Origin: Heterocephalus glaber | Lineage: Eukaryota; Chordata; Mammalia; Rodentia; Bathyergidae | Direction: 5' to 3' | Assembly (NCBI RefSeq): GCF_000247695.1 | Contig: NW_004624734.1 | Span: forward strand, 6,767,014-6,831,013 | DNA: 64,000 nt | In this document: in pieces, positions 42,720 through 52,615 of the stretch | Position numbering within the stretch: position 1 is the stretch's first letter | Layout: every line of letters starts with the position of its first letter | Translations under genes and position numbers: made by a program | The notes under the pieces: model-generated | The model's input: only the letters and a program-made list of their open reading frames with translations | Databases searched by the model: none | What the model was told of the DNA's origin: nothing

Positions 42720-42850
42720 CTGCGCGCCCAGCCCAGTTTTTTTTTATGTTTATTTTGAGTCAAGGTCTCACTATCCTGCCCTAGCAGGGCTAGAACTTGT
42801 GACCCTCCTGCTTCACCCTCCCAGAGTGACAGCTGGGGGTGCTATCCCTT
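42720..42850 (-). mobile_element. B1 SINE
   Basis: T-rich tail, then 'gagtcaaggtctcactatcc', 'tagaacttgtgaccctcctg' and 'cctcccagagtgacagctgg' are a reversed B1, 3' truncated at its 5' end. Confidence 0.7.
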
Positions 42851-44063
42851 GGATGCCTTTCCCCCGGACCTGCAGCTGGAGGCGGAGGTGACCGCAAGTG
42901 GACTCTCACCTCCTTAGACCCTGGGGTGGCCCAGCCCTCAGTTCAGACAGAAGCCTAGACCTAGACACACTCAGATCCCCCGAGAGCACGGCTTGGAGAC
43001 GACGCAGTCGAATTCGAAGATGGGTGGACGAGAGAGGCTGGGCCCTGATTTTAATAGCTTCAAATCAACCGCAGAAAGAGCATGGCGGCCATTGCTGGCT
43101 CCCAAACAGAAGCGCGCTCCAAGTGCTGCCTTCGCAGGCCAGGCAGGCATTTGGGGGCTGATGCCCAGGGTAACATTTTGCTTGGACTGCAGTGTTGGCA
43201 CCGTAGTGACCCAGTCGCCCGCTGCAGATGATGTGGCCGCGTGTGGTGGGGTGGAGCCTGAGCCGAGGCCATTGTGCCCTCGCAGGTTGGGCAGTGGGCA
43301 CAGCCTGGTAGGCTCTGGGGCTTCTGGGCTGGTGCTCACCCAGATTCACATTGACTTGCAGCCAGGGGACTTTAAGGAGCTACAGGAAGAGACTGAGCTT
43401 CCCAGGCACATCTCTGGAGTGCCCGACTCCTCCCCAGAAGGTGCACATATTCCTCACCCAGCTGACCCCAGGCCTGGTGGCCAGCACTTCCAGGACTCTG
43501 GGTGTGGTCCTCACCTCCTAGGGACCCCCATCGATCATCAAGGGTGGGTTTGCACAGAGGACTAAAGAACCCCCCAAAGAAAGGCCTAGGAGGAGGCACA
43601 AGGTGTCCACCCCAGAGAGGGTGATGCACTGTGCAAACCACTTCCCTCTTCCCGCCTTTCTCCCTGCTGATGAATCCAGGAAGATGCTCTGGGACTGACA
43701 GCTGTTGTTCCTGGAAGGGACCTGAGAACCTGAAGAGGGCCTGGGACAGTGCCAGGAAGGGAGGAATCTGTCGCTGGTGGCCTGGGGTGGGCCAAGCTGG
43801 TGACAGGTTTAAGAGCTCACAAGTCCACGCCGCTTGCCTTGCTACAGGCTGTCCATTTCCGACAGGGCCGAGTCAGGAGCCACACGGTCCCCTGAGGCCA
43901 AGGTGCCCAATCTGCCCAGTGTTACATCTGCCCCATTCTGTCAGTCCCAGAGTCCCAAGACAGGCCAAGGTGCATGAGGGGGCAGAGTAGACGGCACCTC
44001 ATCACGAGAAGAGCCACAGAAACCTGTGGCCCCGGTTGTGGGTCCACCCCCCCCACCCCCCGC
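42851..44063. other. Unique sequence, one 190-codon frame
   Basis: A plus-strand frame at 42993-43565 is open for 190 codons in repeat-free DNA close to the CpG island. It has no recognisable domain, signal peptide or repeat structure, and no obvious Kozak context. I list it as unproven, not as a gene. The rest is featureless. Confidence 0.35.
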
Positions 44064-44086
44064 CACACACACACACACACACACAC
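44064..44086 (+). repeat. (CA)n microsatellite
   Basis: About eleven CA units, preceded by a C-rich stretch at 44047-44061. Confidence 0.9.
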
Positions 44087-44374
44087 TGCGCAATCAGCAG
44101 GTCCATTTCCAACGTGCCGCCTGGACCTAGAGAGACTCACACAAGCTGACAGGTACAAGAATGTTCATTAGGGCACTGCAGTCATGACAGGATCACAGAC
44201 AAAAATGCCCGCCCTCAGGAGAAGATACAGATGAAAAATGGCAGTTGAGGCGTTGGAAAACCATACAGCAATTTATTAAACGAGCTGGTTCTCTAGTGGC
44301 AACTTGGATGAACCAATGGCTATGTCGATTGGGAAAACACAAGTTGAGAACTAGATGTATAGAGTGGTGTGATT

Positions 44375-44751
44375 TTGAGGAAGTTTTTAACATTATTTTT
44401 AATGGACACATAATTGATGGAGAGATCTATGGGGTACAATACAATGCTTCGATACATGTATATGTTGTATAAGAATAAAATCAAGGTGATGAACATATCC
44501 ATCACCTCAAACATTTATCATTTCTTTGTAGTGAAAACATTCAGAATCCTCCTTTAGCTATTGTGAAATATACAGTAATTATTACCAACTATAGTCACCT
44601 TACTGTACAATAGAATACCAGGACTTGTTCCTCCTATCTCATTGTAAGTTTGTACACTTTGACCAACCTTTCCCCAGCCTCTCATACCCACTCTTCTACT
44701 GTCTATTCTGAGACCAACTCGTGTTGTGTGTGTGTGTGCGTGTGTACATGT
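44375..44751 (-). mobile_element. L1 LINE 3' UTR, first piece
   Basis: On the plus strand: 'ggacacataattgatggaga', 'ttcgatacatgtatatgttg', 'catatccatcacctcaaaca', 'accaactatagtcaccttac' and 'gtacactttgaccaaccttt'. This is the reverse complement of an old L1 3' UTR. It is split by a SINE at 44752. Confidence 0.8.
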
Positions 44752-44925
44752 GTGTTTCTAGGACTCAAATCTATGATCCCGTACAAGCTAAGCAAGCACT
44801 CTACCACTGAACTAGAGAGTCTCACTAGGTTGCCCAGCCTGGGCTCAAACTTGCAATCCTCCTGCCTCAGCCTCCTGAGTAGCTGATATTACAGGCGTGC
44901 AGCACCATGTCTGGCAAGACTAACT
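44752..44925 (-). mobile_element. B1-ID composite SINE
   Basis: 'aagcactctaccactgaact' (ID, reversed) then 'cctgcctcagcctcctgagt' and 'ttacaggcgtgcagcaccat' (B1, reversed). It interrupts the L1. Confidence 0.85.
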
Positions 44926-44985
44926 TCTTAAGATTCTACATCTGAATGATACCGTGTGGTACTGTCCTTCTCAGTCTGAGGATGT
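44926..44985 (-). mobile_element. L1 LINE 3' UTR, second piece
   Basis: 'ttaagattctacatctgaat' with 'tgtggtactgtccttctcag' is where the L1 seen at 44375-44751 resumes. Confidence 0.6.
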
Positions 44986-45885
44986 AATGGTGTCAAGGGC
45001 AACAGAAGGGCTCGTGGTCAGATGAGATTTGGTGCCACAAAGGAGTAATGGCGTGGAGGGGCTGGGCTGGACCAAAGACGCTACTGCGTCTCTAACAGAG
45101 GAGAGAGAAAAATGGACAACTTGGCCCAGTGCATGCACTTGAGATGCGACCCACACAGAACCATTTCAAATAAAAGGAGACCCTTGATAAATGGGAGCCA
45201 GGATGGCGGGAAACAAAGGGGCGAACTGGCAAGGGGGTTCCTAGAAAGCTGCCGGCAGGACCCGCAGCCTGAGGGGGCCACACACTGAGCACTGACTCTC
45301 AGTGCTCTCTTTCTAAATCATTGCCCATTTTGGTTTCTCCTTTAATTATCTCCTTTGTCCAGAAGTTCTGGCTGTTGCCTTCACTGCCGGATACAGTTGG
45401 CAGTGGCTGTGGTTTACACTTACAGCTGCCATTACCCACGTGGGTGCTGTGGCTAAGTCATCCATTTACCAACTCGAGCGGTGTCTTCTGGGTACCTTCT
45501 GTGTGTCTGGTGACACGCTGCCAGGGGGGCACCAGGGACCCGAGTGCCACAGCTTCCGCCCAGGGTGAACCCGTTTTCCAAGACACCGCTCCTGTGCCCT
45601 GTGGTCCCACTGCTGCAGCTTCATGGCTCCTTGTGTTCCCCGGGGGCTCCGTGGCCGCAGCGCTGGGGCCCACGCACAGCAGGATGGAAGGAGCGTGGGG
45701 AGGAAGCTCACACTTAGGGCCCCCGGGACCGCTCTGTGCCCAGACCCAGCTGCCTGCTGCTCAGCCCTTCGGGTCCCAGGCCGGCAGCTCGGCTGCTCTG
45801 GCTGTGCACCACTCACCTGCATCTCCTCCTGCCCTTCCTTGGCTCCCTGCAGCTCAAGCCTCACCCTCTCCAACCTGGACCACTG
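44986..45885. other. Unique sequence, no gene recognised
   Basis: A 211-codon plus-strand frame (45321-45956) runs into the following SINE and has no domain. Nothing else seen. Confidence 0.4.
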
Positions 45886-46075
45886 AACTTTTTTCTCAGT
45901 CCTTGAGATTGAACCCAATCCCTTCACATGGAGCTGCATTCCCAGTCCTTTTATGACATTTTTCTTTAGAGACAAAGTCTTGCTAAGTAGGCTCGGTTTG
46001 AACTTGTGATCCTCCTGCCTCAGCCTCCCAGAGTGCTGGGATAGTAGGCATGTGCCACCCGGCCTGGCTGGAGCA
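45886..46075 (-). mobile_element. B1-ID composite SINE
   Basis: 'gagattgaacccaatccctt' (ID, reversed) then 'gatcctcctgcctcagcctc' and 'agtgctgggatagtaggcat' (B1, reversed). Confidence 0.85.
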
Positions 46076-46381
46076 CTCCATTTTTATCCCGTGGAGTTTC
46101 TTTCATCCAGGCTCACCTGTTCTCAGCCACTGCCCTGCACAGTGGTGCGTGGTCCGGTCATATTTCTCCCATCCATGGCGGTGGGTCCAGCAGGCAGCCT
46201 GATACCTAATGTGTCTACGCTGTGCTGGGTGTCAGGGGATCAATGAGGGAAACAGTGCTCCCAGGGGCGCCAGGCCTCACAGAGCAGCGAGTAAAAACTG
46301 AATCGCCAGATCTATTCACAGATCACACACAGAAGTAGTGAACGGCATTGCAGGCCACCTGAGCCCACCTGACAGTCTCCA
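46076..46381. other. Unique sequence, possible L2 trace
   Basis: 'gctgtgctgggtgtcagggg' with 'gaaacagtgctcccagggg' near 46217-46270 resembles an L2 3' segment. Weak. Confidence 0.35.
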
Positions 46382-46497
46382 GGGGCCAGACAAGGTCTTA
46401 CTATGTAGACTAGGTTGACCTCGAACTTGCAGAAACTCGCCAGCCTCAGCCTCCGAGTGCTGGGGTTACAGGCATGCACCACCGCGCCCATGCGGAC
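46382..46497 (-). mobile_element. B1 SINE
   Basis: 'aaggtcttactatgtagact', 'tgacctcgaacttgcagaaa' and 'gctggggttacaggcatgca' form a reversed B1. Confidence 0.85.
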
Positions 46498-46779
46498 AAG
46501 GCTTTTTGCAGAGATGGGGGGGTGGGGATGAGTGCCATCCCCTCATTGTCACAGACTCAAATCCATACTCTGCAGTGGACCTACAGGACCCTTTGTGAGC
46601 TGGCCCTTGGGTACCCCAGCCTCGTCCTACCCCGCCACACACACACACAACACACAAATGCTCCCTCCAAACATGCCCAGCCACCATGTAGCCAAGGGTG
46701 CAGTCCTGCTGCCTCCACTGGGCTCCACACAGCATCTCGAATCAAGGATGGTGTCCATTTGTGAGCTTACAAATCGGCG
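46498..46779. other. Unique sequence with short CA repeat
   Basis: A CA tract lies at 46636-46656. No other feature. Confidence 0.45.
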
Positions 46780-47010
46780 CTTAGCTCGGGTGCCAAAGTC
46801 TGCAGTCCTAAGTTTCGGCAGCAGAAAGACATTGCTGAAAATAATTGTGCCTGGCAGCACTGGGGCCACTTCCAAAAGCCAGCCGGGGATGCAGCGCCCG
46901 CTGAATCTTCGCTCGCTCTGCATGGCAGCCAGATGCCTCTATATCCTGCCCAATTAATCTGGGATGAGTTGGACCAGGCTGATGTACATTCGCAGCAACC
47001 TGCTTCCGAA
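46780..47010. promoter_or_regulatory. Candidate conserved non-coding element
   Basis: Repeat-free, balanced composition with 'gctgaaaataattgtgcctg', 'ctgcccaattaatctgg' and 'gatgtacattcgcagcaac'. It borders a CpG-enriched stretch at 47010-47300. The texture suggests constraint; this was not tested. Confidence 0.35.
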
Positions 47011-47300
47011 AGAAGGATCGAAAGCCGCTTCCTGCTCCTTCCCCTTGCCGCCCCTTCTCCTCTTCCCATCACTCACCCCAAGGGCCTGCTGCTGCCAGCC
47101 CCTACAGGTAGAGGGTACCAGCGTGTGGCAGGAAGCGACGGCTCCACCGGCGAGCTGGCAGCGGAGCCCTGCAATGCCGGCCATCAACGCCGAGCCACTG
47201 ACTCGGCCTGCTGGCTCGCTGGCTCGCCGGCTGGGCTGCAGAATCCCTCCTGCCACTCCTTGAAACCCACCAGCATTCCTCAGGCCTGCTAACCTGTTCC
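47010..47300. promoter_or_regulatory. Weak CpG-enriched stretch
   Basis: CpG count is raised compared with flanks, helped by a small 'ctggctcgctggctcgccgg' direct repeat at about 47211-47231. Shorter and weaker than the island at 40545-42130. Confidence 0.35.
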
Positions 47301-48145
47301 GGCTCCCCTTCTCCGTGCTCCACAAAGAACCAGGGAGACACAGGCAAAGGGGGCCCCAAAACTGCAGGAAGGAAAGGAAGGAGGGAAGGAATCTCGGTTA
47401 CTGGCCCACAGCCTTCCAGCACTGGGCCCCTTGGCCTGTCTCGCCAAAGCACTGGCTGGAAGCTCAGAGGACAGTGTGCAAAGCGTACAAGGCGCCTACC
47501 CCATCACGCCCGGCCTGCTACCCGCCCCTCTTCCTCCAAGGCCCCTCTCCCACGGGGTGGGGGACAGAAGCCCTGGCCTGGCTTCCTCTTCCTCTCCCTC
47601 CTTCCCCTGCCTCGGGCCCTCTCCTGCAAACCCCCACGTCCGCACCCCAGAGTCTCGGGCAGGGCTGTCCTGCTTCCCCTCCTCGTCCATTCCCGGGCTA
47701 TTCTCAGAGCAAGCCCTTCCAGGCCTGGCTAACGCTGCGAATGCCCCTAGCTTACAGGGGAGCCGTACCTAGGAAATAAATGACCCAAGAAACTGTTAAT
47801 GTCGTGTTCCTCTGGAGAACCGGAAACTTCCGTGAACCCTCAGACTCCGGGGCTGTGAACCGGGGCTGTCTTGACATTGTGCTGTTTCAGGGACAAAGAG
47901 GGAAGCCAGGAAGGGGGCAGAGGAGGATGGGAATGGGACATGTGATTGTCCCCCAAGATAAGCACCATCAAAGTCAAGCACGGTTCCAAAGCAGGGATTG
48001 GCCATCAGCTGGGCTCCTGGCAGCCTCGTTGCTGTCCAAGAACCAGCAGGGCTGGCCCGGCGCAGCCGATCTGGCACTAGGTCTCTCCACTCGCACAGAG
48101 TCACTCCAACAATTACGCCTGGTCCTTTGTTTCCCCTCCCTTCCC
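47301..48145. other. Unique GC-rich sequence
   Basis: Frames up to 154 codons without a domain. No repeat recognised. Confidence 0.4.
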
Positions 48146-48168
48146 CTCTCTCTCTCTCTCTCTCTCTC
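48146..48168 (+). repeat. (CT)n microsatellite
   Basis: About eleven CT units inside a longer pyrimidine stretch (48131-48181). Confidence 0.9.
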
Positions 48169-48239
48169 CCTCCCTCCTTCCCAAGAACAGCACCCGCCGT
48201 GTCCCACTGCGCGGGGTACCAGCCGCCTTCCCCGGCAGG

Positions 48240-48720
48240 CCGTTTCGCAGAAGTCCTGCGGCGCCGTGGAGAGGAGCTAATTGGATTTGTTGTCACCTCC
48301 TGAAGCTGCCAGGAGCTCACGTCTGCTCTGGTTACAGATGAAGACATCACGGTGACAGGCTCGGAGACAGCTCAGCTGGCATCCCAAGGCCACTAATAGA
48401 GCCATGTTGATTTAATGTCCGAGTGGAGAGGTGCAGACAAGCTGTTCGAGTTTTCCCTTCCAGACAAAGCGGGATCTACCATCCGTCATCTGTGGATCAG
48501 TAAGTAAGCATCGCGTGCCTCCGGGAACGCTGCACAGTCGCCACAAAAGGACGACAAACTCTTTTACAACGGCGGGACGGGACTTTGCAATGGAGCATTG
48601 CTGTGCTTTATGCTGCCCTCAGAGAGCCAAGTTAATCCCACCCAAAGTAAATTTTACTTAACTATGTGATTCTGAATGAATGTGATTAGCCTTAAAGTGG
48701 CTGGCTCGATAAAGGTGCGC
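48240..48720. promoter_or_regulatory. Candidate conserved enhancer block
   Basis: Repeat-free. It contains 'gagctaattggatttgttgt', 'ccactaatagagcc', 'ccaagttaatcccac' (OTX/GSC-type TAATCC), 'gtgattagcc' and 'cgataaagg' (GATA). It keeps CpGs in an otherwise AT-leaning context. This is a likely regulatory element, on motif content only. Confidence 0.45.
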
Positions 48721-48789
48721 TCCCATGCACCGGCTGTGGGGACGGGGAGAGGCCCGGTGAAGAGGGAAGACCCCTTTGTCTTCAGCAGA

Positions 48790-48855
48790 ATCACTCATCC
48801 ATCGGCAGGCATTTACTGAGCACCTGCTATGTGCTGGCCACTGTGGGGATGAGGT
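48790..48855. mobile_element. L2-like fragment
   Basis: 'catttactgagcacctgcta' then 'tgtgctggccactgtgggga' matches the widespread L2 3' segment. Confidence 0.55.
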
Positions 48856-50569
48856 ATGGGGTCTACACTCGAGGCCATGGGTGGGGTGTAGATGGACAGT
48901 TACAGCTCAAAGCAGTAAGTGCTGTGAAGGGGAAGATGGAGCAGGTACCCTATTCCCTGGAGGGTCTCCCAGCAAGAGGGCCGAAGCCCAGGGTCTGCAG
49001 GAGGATTGAGGGGTACACACCTTGTGCCCCAGCCCACTTGCTCTGGCCAGTAGGGTTTGTAACAAAGCCTCCTCTCCCTCCAGGAACTGGTCCAAAGGGC
49101 CAGCCTCACAGGCCCTTTCCCTCCAGCCCCCTTGTGGCCTCAGTCCCCTGCAGCTTACGGAAACCTGAGGCTTCTGGAGACGAGTCCTGGCAGGGAGGGC
49201 GGGAGACACGGCGCGTGAGGTCTGACAACACCGGGAAGTGACTGAGCCATGCACCTGTCGGAGCTGCACCTCGGGGCTCAGCCTGCTCCCGGGCACTCAG
49301 AAGATGCCCTTCCCAAGAATCCACCTTGCTGCCTGGCCCCTGCCCGGCGGAGTGGTGCTGGCTTCCTGTCTCATGGACATCACCCAGGGCCAAGCCTCTG
49401 ACTGCCCAGCCCTAGCTCCTCTGCCTGTCCCTGTCACCACCCTAAAGCCCACAAGCACCCCGTCCTGCCCTGACCCCCAGTGGCCTGTTAGAAACGGAGT
49501 CAGAGGGGACCCTCCAAGACTCCAGGAGGAAGTTCTCAGGACGACACCACACTGAGGGACCATCTAAAGCTACAGCCAAGGCGGAAACTCGGGCAGAGGA
49601 CTAACAAGGTGGGGTCTGCAGCCTGACAGAGAGCGCTGCTCCTCCCTGAGCTGTCCCCCACATGCCTTGGCCGTTCCTAGCTACAAGAAAGTAGACTGGA
49701 TTCTGCACACCCTCAGAATGGAAGCAGGAAGGAACCAGAAAGTTACCCACACACCACCCCAGCAGGGCACAGAACGTAGCTTGCTCCAGGGACACTCGGA
49801 CCTCGGGGTTACCCTCCACCCCACCTGGGACTCTGAAGACAGTGAAAACTCAGGTGGTGGCCAAGCCCACCCCAACACCCACCACAGTGTCGTGCATCCC
49901 TTGTGCCCTCCCCCCACAGACACCCAAGAAGAAAGAGCCCCCAAGAGGCTGCAGCCGAAGGTGGGCTCAGACGGGGGGTGCTCTTGGGCCCAGGATCTAC
50001 AAGGGAAGGGAAGAGCATCAATGTGTGCTGGCCCCACCCATGGGTCTCTCCCCCACCCCCACCCCCACTGTCCCAGCCCCTCACATCTCAACAGCTGGGT
50101 GGCTACAAATGGAAGAGCCACTTTGCTTCGTCCTTGCAGCCTCAGCTGCCCTCCTATGAAAGGCAACTTGTGTCCAAGCTGCCAGGCACACAGCAAGCGC
50201 ATGGCTAAGGTCACTGCTATCTCTGGCCCCTTCTTCTTCCTCCCTGAGCCTCAGTGGCTCCCATCAGCAAGCATGCCTCTTGCATGAATGTCATGCCAAC
50301 TTCAAGTTAGCTGTGGCTCTGTTCCAGATGTCTTCATGTTTGGGTGCGGGCTGAAGGAGCAGCCCACATTTCAGGCAGCGCCTCCTAGAGGCAGAGGGAA
50401 GAGAGGACCAGAACAGGCAGAAACCAGACATGGGGGACATGGCAACAGCCCACAACCATTGGTCAGAACAAGTCATATGCCAGGCTCAAGGGCAGCAAGG
50501 AGGAGCTGAGGCCCTCCCTACACGTCCCCTGGGAGGGAGGAGATAATGTTCCCCACTTCATCTGGCAAC
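48856..50569. other. Unique GC-rich sequence, no gene recognised
   Basis: About 1.7 kb. Overlapping frames up to 206 codons have no domain. A CTCF-like motif in reverse lies at 50377-50391. Confidence 0.4.
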
Positions 50570-50830
50570 TGTTTTGCCATGAGTGTTAGTTCAAGGATTA
50601 GCATGTGACTTGAGCCAGAACAACTGGCTGGATGATATTCCTTTCTAAGCTTTCCATCTGGGCTGAAAGCAAAGAGGAACAGGCATTCCCTTTGCCATTT
50701 CTGAGAAATGGCCAGAAGTGATGTAAGCCGGAAGCCTCTGGCAGCTGGCTTGGCACCACAAGGAGACAGAATCCTCCTGGAGATGGTGAGCCCAAGGCCA
50801 GCCCCACAAGGTCTGCTTGTGGTAGAAGCC
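50570..50830 (-). mobile_element. Old interspersed repeat, same family as 19330 and 61195
   Basis: 'gcatgtgacttgagccagaa', 'aatggccagaagtgatgtaa' and 'cagctggcttggcaccacaa' are the reverse complement of the family seen at 61195-61580. Family name uncertain. Confidence 0.45.
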
Positions 50831-50999
50831 AGGTACCCTGGTCCAGTTAGTTGCAAGAATCTGCTCAAGCTGTCTGAGTGGGTTCTGTCACTCCACACAG
50901 AGGTCCTGATGGAAACCACAACTGATCAGGAGTTCCTGGGCCGTGACACCTGGCTTCCCTGAGTGTGGCAGACACTTGGGCTAGAAAGCTGTAGAGCAT
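50831..50999. other. Unique spacer
   Basis: No feature recognised. It ends with the left target-site duplication TAGAGCAT at 50992-50999. Confidence 0.5.
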
Positions 51000-51081
51000 T
51001 TTTTTTTTGGTACCGGGGATTGAACTCGGGTTCTTGCGCTTGCGCAGCAGGCGATGAAACCACTGAGCTAAATCCCCGGCC
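51000..51081 (-). mobile_element. ID SINE with target-site duplication
   Basis: T tail, then 'ggtaccggggattgaactcg' and 'ccactgagctaaatccccgg'. Flanked by TAGAGCAT (50992-50999, 51083-51090). A young-looking copy. Confidence 0.95.
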
Positions 51082-51119
51082 ATAGAGCATATTTTTAATC
51101 ACCTTAAGTGCCTAACATA

Positions 51120-51290
51120 TGTTGGGGGAGAAGCGTTCATCAGGCATTACTTAGTGCCAGGTACTTTCACGGGAACTGTACCATTCCAGCCTCGGCAAAA
51201 CCCTGCGAGGTCAGTGCTACTGTGGAGAATCACTGTCAGAGACTCACAGCTCCGTCCAGAATCATACCTAGAGCCAGAGCCCATGTCTGC
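51120..51290 (-). mobile_element. MIR SINE
   Basis: 'tgccaggtactttcacggga', 'ctgtaccattccagcctcgg', 'aaaccctgcgaggtcagtgc' and 'gagactcacagctccgtcca' follow the reversed MIR from tail to core. Long but diverged. Confidence 0.6.
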
Positions 51291-51720
51291 CCGAGCTGCC
51301 AACATGAATGTCCAGCTTCTAGGGTGCCAATGCAGGGTTCTGGCTGTCCTCAAGGAGAAGACCATGGGAACATGTCCTTGTGGCCAGCGTGGCCTACTTG
51401 TGACCAGGGCTGATGTGAGGCCGTCCAGGGCTGGGTCTGGACTGTGTGAGTGCCAGGGGAGGCCTCTGCCTTGGCTGAGACCCCGATGCCCAGCCCACTC
51501 GGATCTGGCAAGCAGGCACCAGAAGCCCTTGTTGGCGCTATTCACTGCGCCCGACATCAGCCCACCCTGGGCCAGCACCTGCACCTCGTGTCCAAGGTCT
51601 TGCAGGCTGAAGCTCCCTTCCACCCAAATCCTGACCGTGTGCCTGGACCCAGCCTACAGTGCCCGGCTTCCCAGGTGGAGTCCTCTGCACCCCTCCAACT
51701 TCCTCTCCTCTGCTTCCAGC
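51291..51720. other. Unique GC-rich sequence
   Basis: Part of a 228-codon frame (51154-51840) that begins in the MIR. Treated as chance. Confidence 0.4.
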
Positions 51721-51915
51721 CCTCCTACCCAGAGATTATTAAATATAACCCCCATTTGTGGGAAATATCCAAAAACTGTTTATCTTTGGAAACTAAAATA
51801 TATGAAACTGAGTCATCAGGCAAATTATATGCATCAGTAAGTGATAAATGTTCAGGGCCAGCAATCCTGAAATAGCGCATGAAAGCCTTTTTGCTGCTCC
51901 TCTTTCTGCCTACAG
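51721..51915. promoter_or_regulatory. AT-rich conserved-looking block
   Basis: 'gagattattaaatataaccc', 'gaaactgagtcatcaggcaa' (AP-1/MAF-like TGAGTCA) and 'aaattatatgcatcagtaag' within repeat-free AT-rich sequence between GC-rich flanks. A possible small enhancer. Confidence 0.35.
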
Positions 51916-52099
51916 AGCACTTTTGAGCAAAGTTCATTGCTGGCAGTACAAAGTCAAGCCCCACAGAGCCTTCCCCATCGGTCCTGCAAGCCCAGCCAGA
52001 GCCAGGGGGCTCTGAGGCCCGGAGAACCCCATGGACCAGTGTCCATCCAGCCCACAGTCTCTCCACCAGATGGCAGGACTGCTGGGACAGCACCCCACT

Positions 52100-52615
52100 C
52101 CTGCCCCATGTGGCCAAAAGATATGGCGAACATTTCTTAATTTGTTTTGTTTTGTTTTGTTTTGTTGGTACTGGGGATCGAACTCAGGACCTTGCGCTTG
52201 AGAGGCAGGCACCAGAATCACTGAGCTAAATCCCTGGCCCTCATTTCTTAATTTTTAAGAATTGTTACAGTAAAAGGCACATTGCCATTAATCCCCCTCA
52301 AAATACTCCTGCTGACTGAGCATACTTGTCCCATCATGCTTACCACTTCCTGTAGCAGTTCCGGAAGTCCTCTTTGCTGTGTGTTCAAGTTGTGCTGTCC
52401 TGGCTGCCTTGCTGTCCTCCGTGGACTCAAAACGCTTGCCTTCTGTGGTCGTTTTGACTTTGAGGAAGAGCCAGAAGTCGCACGGTGCCAGGTCTGCTGA
52501 ATGAGGTAGACGAGGACGCACTGTGTTTTAGGGGCTGCCTTTCTGTCGGATGGCACCAGGCCCCAGCATTCGCTGTACTTTTGATCACACCTCATAAAGA
52601 CACTCACAAAATCAC
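52100..52615 (-). pseudogene. Mariner transposase relic, copy B
   Basis: On the minus strand, 52288-52521 reads LPHSADLAPCDFWLF, then KVKTTTEGKRFES, and ends EYFEGD-stop. This is the classic mariner C-terminus, with the third catalytic Asp in 'SADLAPCD' and the terminal YFEGD. Upstream 'tcgctgtacttttgatcaca' belongs to the same frame region but in a shifted frame. The 3' flank continues past an inserted ID SINE to about 52100 ('catatcttttggcc' reversed). The N-terminal helix-turn-helix and the first two Asp are absent. It is homologous to copy A at 36955-37330. Confidence 0.75.
52144..52241 (-). mobile_element. ID SINE with (GTTTT)n tail and duplication
   Basis: A (GTTTT)n tail, 'ggtactggggatcgaactca', 'ggaccttgcgcttgagaggc' and 'cactgagctaaatccctggc'. 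A 13-bp duplication CATTTCTTAATTT lies at 52131-52143 and 52242-52254. It sits inside the mariner 3' flank, so it is younger than the mariner. Confidence 0.95.

Noticed and set aside
45321..45956. 211-codon plus-strand frame
   Set aside because: It ends in a reversed composite SINE and is rich in Pro, Ser and Ala without any motif.
51154..51840. 228-codon plus-strand frame
   Set aside because: It begins within a reversed MIR and has no domain.
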